Shown: positions 23,400-28,970 of the stretch, piece after piece
Layout of the letters: each line of letters begins with the position of its first letter
Numbering within the stretch: the stretch's first letter is position 1
Assembly (NCBI GenBank): GCA_024234995.1
Contig: JACKNF010000026.1
Span: forward strand, 1-28,970
Reading direction: 5' to 3'
Length of the DNA: 28,970 nt
Source: Gammaproteobacteria bacterium
Lineage (GTDB): Bacteria; Pseudomonadota; Gammaproteobacteria; Competibacterales; Competibacteraceae
The notes under the pieces: model-generated
The model's input: the letters and a program-made list of their open reading frames with translations, nothing else
What the model was told of the DNA's origin: nothing
The model's database searches: none
Made by a program: the position numbers and the translations under genes

Positions 23400-24185
23400 T
23401 CAGTTATGTAAAATTTGACTCAAAAACAACTGGGTCCGGTCGGATTGCGGGTTGGTGAAAAACGCTTCTGGGGTGTTTTCCTCGATGATCTCGCCGCCAT
23501 CCATAAAGATCACTCGATGCGCGACAGTTTTGGCGAAGCCCATTTCATGGGTGACACAGATCATGGTCATTCCTTCCTCAGCCAGGGTGACCATCGTATC
23601 CAGCACTTCCTTGATCATCTCCGGGTCCAGTGCTGAGGTTGGCTCATCGAACAGCATGATCTTCGGATTCATGCACAGACTGCGGGCAATGGCTACGCGT
23701 TGCTGCTGGCCACCGGATAACTGGCCCGGGTACTTGCGTGCCTGTTCAGGAATTTTGACCCGCTCCAGATACTGCATGGCGAATTCCTCCGCCTCTTTGC
23801 GCGGCAGCTTGCGCACCCAGATCGGCGCGAGCACGCAGTTTTCCAGCACAGTCAGATGCGGGAACAAATTGAAATGCTGAAACACCATCCCCACTTCGCG
23901 GCGGATCTGTTCGATCAGCTTCACGTCGTTGGTGAGCACCAGACCATCCACCACGATTCGCCCGCGCTGATACTCCTCCAACCGGTTGATGCAACGGATA
24001 GCGGTTGATTTACCGGAGCCGGATGGGCCGCAGATCACGATGCGTTCACCCTTCAGTACTGTCAGATTGATGTCCTTAAGGACATGAAAAGCGCCATACC
24101 ATTTGTGGACATGTTCCATCTGGATCATGATTTGATCGGACAGCGGCGCAGGAGCCGGAGCAGTGGAGGTTGACGATGCATTCAT
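23400..24185 (-). CDS. aapP: General L-amino acid ABC transporter, ATP-binding subunit
   Basis: A 261-residue ABC ATPase with Walker A GPSGSGKST (residues about 53-61), Q-loop MVFQHFNLFPHLTV, signature LSGGQQQR, Walker B IMLFDEPTSALDPE and switch VCVTHE-type histidine (CVTHEMGFA). This set matches the polar amino acid transporter ATPases (GlnQ/AapP). It powers import through AapQ and AapM at the inner face of the membrane. The gene is the last of aapJ-aapQ-aapM-aapP, starting 12 bases after aapM. The first 18 residues are a Ser/Ala/Pro-rich extension typical of AapP-like proteins. Confidence 0.93.
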   Translation of the reverse strand: MNASSTSTAPAPAPLSDQIMIQMEHVHKWYGAFHVLKDINLTVLKGERIVICGPSGSGKSTAIRCINRLEEYQRGRIVVDGLVLTNDVKLIEQIRREVGMVFQHFNLFPHLTVLENCVLAPIWVRKLPRKEAEEFAMQYLERVKIPEQARKYPGQLSGGQQQRVAIARSLCMNPKIMLFDEPTSALDPEMIKEVLDTMVTLAEEGMTMICVTHEMGFAKTVAHRVIFMDGGEIIEENTPEAFFTNPQSDRTQLFLSQILHN

Positions 24186-24197
24186 CGAAAGGAATTC

Positions 24198-25307
24198 CTA
24201 GCGCTTGTGGCCGGTGTGCAGGCGTTTTTCCAGATTTTGACTATAGCGGGACATGCTGAAACAGAACAGCCAGTAGACAGCAGCGGCGAATACATAGCCT
24301 TCGGTGGAAAAACCCAGCCATTCCGGATTGGTCGTGGCATTGTGGACAATATTCATCAAATCGAACAGGCCGATGATCAATACCAGCGAGGTGTCCTTGA
24401 ACAGGGCGATAAACGTATTGACGACGCCGGGAATGACCAGCTTCAATGCTTGCGGCAGCACGATCAGCGCCATGATCTTCCAGTACCCCAGGCCCAGTGC
24501 CGCAGCCGCTTCGAACTGGCCCTTGGGAATGGCCTGTAAACCGCCGCGCACCACTTCCGCCATGTAGGCAGCCTGGAACAGGGCGACCCCGATCAGCGCC
24601 CGCAATAACTTGTCGAAATTCATCCCCTCGGGCAGAAACAGCGGCAGCATGACTGAAGACATAAATAACACAGTGATCAGCGGCACGCCGCGCCAGAGCT
24701 CGATAAAGATCACGCACAGAGATTGAATCGCGGGCATTTGTGAGCGCCGGCCCAGCGCCAGCAACACCCCTAGCGGTAAGGCAGCGGTCATGCCGGCCCC
24801 GGCAATCACCAATGTCAACAGCAGCCCGCCCCAGCGCCGGGTATCCACCGCCGGCAGCCCGAACAGGCCGCCTTTGAATAACACAAAGGCGATGACCGGA
24901 TAGATCACTAGCAATCCCAGACCCAGCCGCACTTTGAGTTTGCTGGGTACGCGACCCGCAAACAACGGCGCGGCACCCAGAATCAGCAGCAGTGCTGCAC
25001 TATTCACCCGCCAGCGCTGAGCTTCCGGGTAAAAGCCGTACATGAACTGATCGAAATGAACCTGGATAAAGACCCAGCAGGCGCCGCCGTTCGTTTGGCA
25101 GGCTTCGCGCGTCTCGCCAGTCCAGGTTGCATTGAACAATGCCCAATTCAACAAGGGTGGAAGCGTGACGTAAAGCAGGTACAGCGCCAGCACCGTCAGA
25201 GTGATATTGAGCGGTGAGGAGAGCAAGTTACGGCGCACCCAGCCGGGTACGCCGGTGGCGTTGGCGGGCGGTGGCAGATCAGGATGGGGCGTGTGCAGCT
25301 TGGCCAT
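24198..25307 (-). CDS. aapM: General L-amino acid ABC transporter, permease subunit AapM
   Basis: The 369-residue permease has N-terminal membrane segments, an extended periplasmic region with EACQTNGGACWVFI (a Cys pair typical of AapM/BztC), and the permease loop EVVRGGLQAIPKGQFEAAAALGLGYW followed by VLPQALKLVIP, the EAA motif that docks the ATPase. It pairs with AapQ to form the channel for several L-amino acids. I use the ATG at 25307, which follows GGAG and lies four bases after the aapQ stop; an in-frame TTG at 25331 would overlap aapQ. The opening HTPHPDLPPPAN resembles family N-termini. Confidence 0.92.
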   Translation of the reverse strand: MAKLHTPHPDLPPPANATGVPGWVRRNLLSSPLNITLTVLALYLLYVTLPPLLNWALFNATWTGETREACQTNGGACWVFIQVHFDQFMYGFYPEAQRWRVNSAALLLILGAAPLFAGRVPSKLKVRLGLGLLVIYPVIAFVLFKGGLFGLPAVDTRRWGGLLLTLVIAGAGMTAALPLGVLLALGRRSQMPAIQSLCVIFIELWRGVPLITVLFMSSVMLPLFLPEGMNFDKLLRALIGVALFQAAYMAEVVRGGLQAIPKGQFEAAAALGLGYWKIMALIVLPQALKLVIPGVVNTFIALFKDTSLVLIIGLFDLMNIVHNATTNPEWLGFSTEGYVFAAAVYWLFCFSMSRYSQNLEKRLHTGHKR

Positions 25308-25311
25308 TGTC

Positions 25312-26496
25312 TCAGCGCTCCACCAGGGCAACTTGCCGGTTGTACCAGTTCATCATCAGCGAAATCAGCAGGCTGATGGTGAGATAGACCGCCATGGTGA
25401 TGGCGATGCACTCAATCGCCTGGCCGGTTTGGTTGAGCACGGTGCCGGCGAAAGCCGCTACAAGGTCCGGGTAGCCGATTGCAGCCGCCAGCGAAGAATT
25501 TTTGGTCAGGTTCAAATACTGGTTGGTTAATGGCGGAATGATGACTCGCAACGCCTGCGGCAGAATGATCAACCGTAGGGTTAGATGGGAATTGAGGCCC
25601 AGTGAGAAAGACGCTTCGGTCTGGCCATGACTCACGGCCTGGATGCCAGCACGGACGATTTCAGCGATGAAAGCAGCCGTATAGATAGACAACGCCAGCA
25701 ACAGCGAGGCCATTTCTGGAATGATAACCAGGCCGCCTTGGAAGTTGAAGCCGCGCAGTTCGGGATATTCCCAATGTAATGGCGAACCCATCAACCAGAA
25801 GACTGCCAATGGCACGCTGAGCAGCAGCGCCAGCGACATTCTGAGAACAGGGAAGGATTGACCGGTCGCCATTTGCCGCTGCCGCGCCCAACGCACCAGC
25901 ATGATGACCAGGATGATGGCGATGCCTAGCGCGGCGAGGACCCAGCCGGAACCCGGCTGAAAGTGTGGTGCGGGTAAATACAGACCGCGGATATTGAGGA
26001 AAGCAGTGCCGCCCAGACTCAGACTTTGGCGCGGGGAAGGCATCGCCCGTAGTACGGCGAAATACCAGAAGAAGATCTGCAACAGTAACGGAATGTTGCG
26101 AAAAATCTCGATGTAAATTAGCGCTAATTTGGCAATCAGCCAATTTTTGGACAGCCGCGCGACACCGATGATAAAACCCAATAAAGTAGCGAAGATGATA
26201 CCCAGCGCCGAGACCAGCAGGGTGTTTAGTAAGGCGACCCAGAATACCTGGCCGTAGCTAGAGGCTGCTGAGTAGGGAATCAGGGTCTGGATAATATCGA
26301 ATCCAGCGGAGGATGAGAGAAAATCGAAACCGGATGCGATGCCAAGCCGGCTTAGATTGTCCTGGGTGTTGTCAAAAATGCGCCATCCGAACGCGATCGC
26401 CGCTATCAAGGCAACGGCCTGAAAAACAATGGCCCGGATGTGTGGATCATTCCAGAAGGGTGGCTTCGGAGGGAGAGAAGCGGCTTGTTCGGTCAT
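25312..26496 (-). CDS. aapQ: General L-amino acid ABC transporter, permease subunit AapQ
   Basis: A 394-residue permease with AapQ/BztB features: an N-terminal segment IVFQAVALIAAIAFGWRIF, the phrase FDFLSSSAGFDIIQTLIPY, FRNIPLLLQIFFWYF, and the EAA loop EIVRAGIQAVSHGQTEASFSLGL followed by ILPQALRVIIPPL. The long insert (LGGTAFLNIRGLYLPAPHF) is normal for the subfamily. It partners AapM in the membrane. It lies 102 bases downstream of aapJ, across a large branched palindrome, and is close to aapM (four-base gap). Its ribosome site is weak by eye, which may keep permease levels below that of the binding protein. Confidence 0.92.
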   Translation of the reverse strand: MTEQAASLPPKPPFWNDPHIRAIVFQAVALIAAIAFGWRIFDNTQDNLSRLGIASGFDFLSSSAGFDIIQTLIPYSAASSYGQVFWVALLNTLLVSALGIIFATLLGFIIGVARLSKNWLIAKLALIYIEIFRNIPLLLQIFFWYFAVLRAMPSPRQSLSLGGTAFLNIRGLYLPAPHFQPGSGWVLAALGIAIILVIMLVRWARQRQMATGQSFPVLRMSLALLLSVPLAVFWLMGSPLHWEYPELRGFNFQGGLVIIPEMASLLLALSIYTAAFIAEIVRAGIQAVSHGQTEASFSLGLNSHLTLRLIILPQALRVIIPPLTNQYLNLTKNSSLAAAIGYPDLVAAFAGTVLNQTGQAIECIAITMAVYLTISLLISLMMNWYNRQVALVER

Positions 26497-26526
26497 GGGG
26501 ATTTCCGGGAAAGGCGTCAGGTTTCG

Positions 26527-26596
26527 GGTATCAGCCGTGTAGGGTATGCATTGCGTACCCTATACCCTACGGCTGCCGCTCCTAGCGCCTGATACC
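26527..26596. repeat. Branched palindrome between aapJ and aapQ
   Basis: Outer arms GGTATCAG (26527-26534) and CTGATACC (26589-26596) are exact reverse complements. Inside, AGCCGT with TAGGGTA (26533-26546) can pair with TACCCTA-CGGCT (26563-26574), and CGCT/AGCG (26577-26587) forms a second small hairpin. TACCCTA is present twice in tandem (26556-26569), allowing two pairings. It starts just two bases beyond the aapJ stop codon (minus strand). Such intercistronic stem-loops commonly protect the binding-protein mRNA and reduce permease expression. It looks like a REP-type element. Confidence 0.7.
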
Positions 26597-26598
26597 TC

Positions 26599-27636
26599 TT
26601 ACCGGACCGGTGGCGCGTACTGCAAACCGCCCTGCGTCCACAGCGCATTCAGGCCGCGCTCAATTTTTAGCGGGCTGTCTTTTCCCACGTTGCGGTCAAA
26701 GATTTCACCGTAATTGCCGACCTGCGCGATAACCACCGCCATCCAGTCATTAGCGAGGCCGAAGTCCTTACCCTTGCCGCCCTCGACGCCCAGCAACCGT
26801 TTGATGTCGGGATTGGCGGATTTTTTCATTTCCTCGACATTCTTGGAGTTGACGCCCAGTTCTTCAGCGTCAACCATGACAAACAGGGTCCACTTGACAA
26901 TATCGAACCAGTCATCATCGCCATGACGGACCACGGGTCCCAACGGCTCTTTGGAGATCACTTCCGGTAGCACGATAAATTCGTCCGGTTTGGCGAGCTT
27001 GATACGCTGGGCATAGAGCTGAGACTGGTCGGAGGTCAGCACGTCGCAGCGGCCAGCTTCCAGCGATTTAGCGCTCTCGTCGGACTTGTCGTAAGAAATC
27101 GGGGTGAATTTCATCTTGTGGGCGCGGAAGTAGTCGCTCAAGTTCAGCTCTGTGGTGGTGCCGGCTTGCACGCATACTGTGGCGCCGTCCAGTTCCTTGG
27201 CGCTTTTGACGCCCAGTTTTTTATTGATGAGAAAGCCTTGGCCATCATAGTAGGTGACGCCCGTGAAGTTCATTCCTTGGGCGGAATCGCGGCTGGAAGT
27301 CCAAGTGGTGTTGCGTGACAACACGTCAATTTCGCCGGATTGCAGGGCAGTCAGGCGCTCCTTGGCGGTCAGTGGAGTAAACTTGACCTTTTTGGGGTCG
27401 CCAAACACCGCAGCGGCGACCGCACGGCATACATCAACGTCGATGCCGCTGTAGTTACCTTTTTCGTCTGCATAAGAGAAACCGGGCAGGCCGTCACTGA
27501 CGCCGCATTTGATAAAGCCATTTTTCTTGATGGCGTCCAGGGTAGCCCCCGCCTGGACAGCACTGACGGATGCGAGCAGGCAGACAGCGGCGAACGTAGC
27601 CGTCAACGATTTTGTCAGCGATTTGGTGAGGTTCAT
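26599..27636 (-). CDS. aapJ: General L-amino acid-binding periplasmic protein AapJ
   Basis: The 345-residue binding protein has a signal peptide (residues 1-29, ending VSAVQA before GATL) and the AapJ/BztA hallmark sequences: IKCGVSDGLPGFSYADEKGNYSGIDVDVCRAVAAAVFGD, FTPLTAKERLTALQSGEIDVLSRNTTWTSSRD, and near the end NYGEIFDRNVG with LNALWTQGGLQYAPPVR. AapJ binds a wide range of L-amino acids for the AapQMP transporter. The start has a perfect AAGGAG at a good distance. It is the first gene of the operon; a possible TTGCCC / TTTTAT promoter pair lies in the 170-base gap shared with the divergent glycosyltransferase, but it is weak. Confidence 0.95.
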   Translation of the reverse strand: MNLTKSLTKSLTATFAAVCLLASVSAVQAGATLDAIKKNGFIKCGVSDGLPGFSYADEKGNYSGIDVDVCRAVAAAVFGDPKKVKFTPLTAKERLTALQSGEIDVLSRNTTWTSSRDSAQGMNFTGVTYYDGQGFLINKKLGVKSAKELDGATVCVQAGTTTELNLSDYFRAHKMKFTPISYDKSDESAKSLEAGRCDVLTSDQSQLYAQRIKLAKPDEFIVLPEVISKEPLGPVVRHGDDDWFDIVKWTLFVMVDAEELGVNSKNVEEMKKSANPDIKRLLGVEGGKGKDFGLANDWMAVVIAQVGNYGEIFDRNVGKDSPLKIERGLNALWTQGGLQYAPPVR

Positions 27637-27806
27637 GCAAAATCTCCTTATAATTCATTTAGATGATTTTCTTAGGCCCGGACCGGAATTCGATAAAAGT
27701 GTAGTAGAACGAGGGGCAAATTACCGTCTTTTAAGGTGAATTATCGTTGCCCGGATCTGCCGGAACAGGTTGAATAGCTGTGATCGTCTTTCAAGGATAG
27801 TAGGTA

Positions 27807-28781
27807 ATGGCGCTTCGAATCCTATTGCTTGGCAAGCGCGGCAGTCTGGTGCTGTGGCTGGAAAATCTGCATCGTGCCTGTGTCCGGCTGGGGCATGCTG
27901 CGCAAATTTTTGCTATCAATGGCGATACCTGGGATTCACGATTGCGGGCCAAGTGGCAGGGACGGAGTTCAGCAACCGCCGGTTGGATGCTGGCCCGGTT
28001 TGAGCGAGTATTGGCGCGGTTTCGTCCCAATTTAGTGATCGTGGCCGGGGTGTTCGGCGTCCCGTTAGACTATTACCGGATCTTGCATGGCTTGATCCAG
28101 CGGCCGCTGATGGCTGGTCTAGTGGGTGACCGCTTTCCCGCTGACAGTTGCGAGCGGGCTAATCACTGTGACCGGCTGTATTTCACCGATACATGCTTTT
28201 TCCAGGATGCGGAGCGGGCGGGTTTCACCGCATCCAGCCGTTATCTACCGTTGGCCGTCGATCCGGAACGGTTTCGTCCAGGCCATATATCCCGTGATTC
28301 CGAATTGCTGTTTGTTGCCAGCCGCACCGGATTCCGTGAATCCGTGGTGCGCGGTTTGAACGAACCGGCGCGCGTGATTGGCACCGATTGGAGCGCCTTA
28401 GCAGGTGAAGGATTTCATCACGTGCAAAATCGCAAGATCCGTCGCAGTGCATTGATCCGGTTGTATCAACGTCATCAGGCGGTGTTGAATATCCGCAATG
28501 AGGCGAATGTGGAGCATGGTTTGAACCAACGTAGTTTTGAACCGCTGGCGTGCGGTACAGTGGTATTGAATGACGATTTGGCGGATTTGCCGTTGTGTTT
28601 CGAACCGGGCCGGGAGATTTTAGTTTACCGCGATGCTGGCGAATTGAACGCGCTCGTTGCCCGGTTGCGGCGGGAGCCTGAATTCGCCGTGCAAGTAGCG
28701 GCAGCAGGCCGGCGGCGGGTGCTGGCTGAACATACCTATGAGCATCGAGTGAGAACCTTGTTATGCGATTTGCAGTTGTAA
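27807..28781 (+). CDS. CgeB-like glycosyltransferase
   Basis: A 324-residue protein with the GT-B outline of CgeB/Glyco_trans_1-type glycosyltransferases. The N-terminal half opens MALRILLLGKRGSLVLWLENL and has FRPNLVIVAGVFGVP; the C-terminal half has YLPLAVDPERF, LLFVASRTGFRE, VLNIRNEANVEHGLNQRSFEPLACGTVVLND (the donor-binding part, with E-P-x-x-C-G) and EILVYRDAGEL. The acceptor is unknown; such enzymes commonly modify cell-surface polymers or glycans. The ATG at 27807 has AAGGA 11 bases upstream and the gene diverges from aapJ. It is followed 85 bases later by another gene on the same strand, possibly in the same operon. Confidence 0.75.
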   Translation: MALRILLLGKRGSLVLWLENLHRACVRLGHAAQIFAINGDTWDSRLRAKWQGRSSATAGWMLARFERVLARFRPNLVIVAGVFGVPLDYYRILHGLIQRPLMAGLVGDRFPADSCERANHCDRLYFTDTCFFQDAERAGFTASSRYLPLAVDPERFRPGHISRDSELLFVASRTGFRESVVRGLNEPARVIGTDWSALAGEGFHHVQNRKIRRSALIRLYQRHQAVLNIRNEANVEHGLNQRSFEPLACGTVVLNDDLADLPLCFEPGREILVYRDAGELNALVARLRREPEFAVQVAAAGRRRVLAEHTYEHRVRTLLCDLQL

Positions 28782-28866
28782 ACCGGCGAATGCGAGAAAT
28801 CAGCCTCTTTGCAGGAAAGCCACTGGTGTTGCAGCGGGCGATATTTGATGGGAAGTTTGGCAGCCC

Positions 28867-28970
28867 ATGACACAGCGTGTATTGCTGACGCGCGGCTTAT
28901 CCAATGTCCGCGATGCGATTGATCTGATTCATCAGGCCATGCTGCCCGGTGAGTTTCATCTAGGTGCAAC
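28867..28970 (+). CDS. Start of an unidentified protein (partial, runs off window)
   Basis: From the ATG at 28867 the frame stays open for 34 complete codons to the window edge, beginning MTQRVLLTRGLSNVRDAID and ending GEFHLGAT. An N-terminal VLLTRG beta strand followed by an amphipathic helix would suit a nucleotide-binding fold such as an ATP-grasp enzyme, but this is too short to prove. It follows the glycosyltransferase on the same strand. The GGGAAG ribosome candidate is distant, so the true start may differ. Confidence 0.45.
   Translation, partial: MTQRVLLTRGLSNVRDAIDLIHQAMLPGEFHLGA

Noticed and set aside
25260..25307. HTPHPDLPPPAN at the start of AapM as another copy of the intergenic repeat seen at 3846
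   Set aside because: The resemblance is in amino acids only; the DNA lacks the GGGGAAGG hairpin, and PDLPPP is a normal AapM opening.
28763..28870. 35-codon ORF between the glycosyltransferase and the last gene, with ATGA overlap
   Set aside because: It overlaps the end of the glycosyltransferase, has no ribosome site of its own and no recognisable sequence; probably chance.

Overview
The window reads as GC-rich bacterial chromosome, most likely from a gammaproteobacterium. Pointers are a Pseudomonas-type (zinc-cysteine-free) HemB, a ThrH phosphotransferase, a Pseudomonas-like lactate locus (LldR, LldP and a long FeS D-lactate dehydrogenase) and an Aap-type amino acid transporter. A sludge-type gammaproteobacterium such as a Competibacter relative would fit, but that is a guess. 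No tRNA, rRNA, CRISPR array, insertion sequence or prophage was seen.

Layout: (1) 1-592, the start of a TAXI-type TRAP substrate-binding protein (minus strand, cut by the window edge), divergent from a pseudo-receiver/cyclic-nucleotide-binding protein, then thrH and ppx. (2) A sterol-desaturase-family gene converges on ppx over a repeat-like hairpin and diverges from a translationally coupled cluster hemB - unknown membrane-anchored protein - aroE. (3) 7311-14751, the lactate region: on the minus strand lldR - otsB - TSUP permease, on the plus strand dld - lldP, with two large palindromic operators bracketing and overlapping the dld promoter. (4) 14802-18839, a GNAT acetyltransferase and a large HD-phosphohydrolase/Hsp90-like ATPase gene. 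Its C-terminal part is out of frame by one base, and the break lies inside a 12-base tandem repeat tract. (5) 19006-22382, an orphan amino acid binding protein, a LysE exporter divergent from a MocR-type regulator, and a broken DUF924 remnant. (6) 22396-27636, a PfkB-family (adenosine-kinase-like) kinase converging on a complete aapJQMP amino acid ABC transporter operon, with a branched palindrome between aapJ and aapQ. (7) 27807-28970, a CgeB-like glycosyltransferase and the start of another gene.

Much of the content is uptake and use of small organic acids and amino acids: TAXI, LldP/Dld, Aap, an orphan binding protein and LysE. The most unusual locus is the HD-Hsp90 gene, which looks phase-variable, recently broken or mis-sequenced. 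The best-resolved regulatory structure is the double operator in front of dld.
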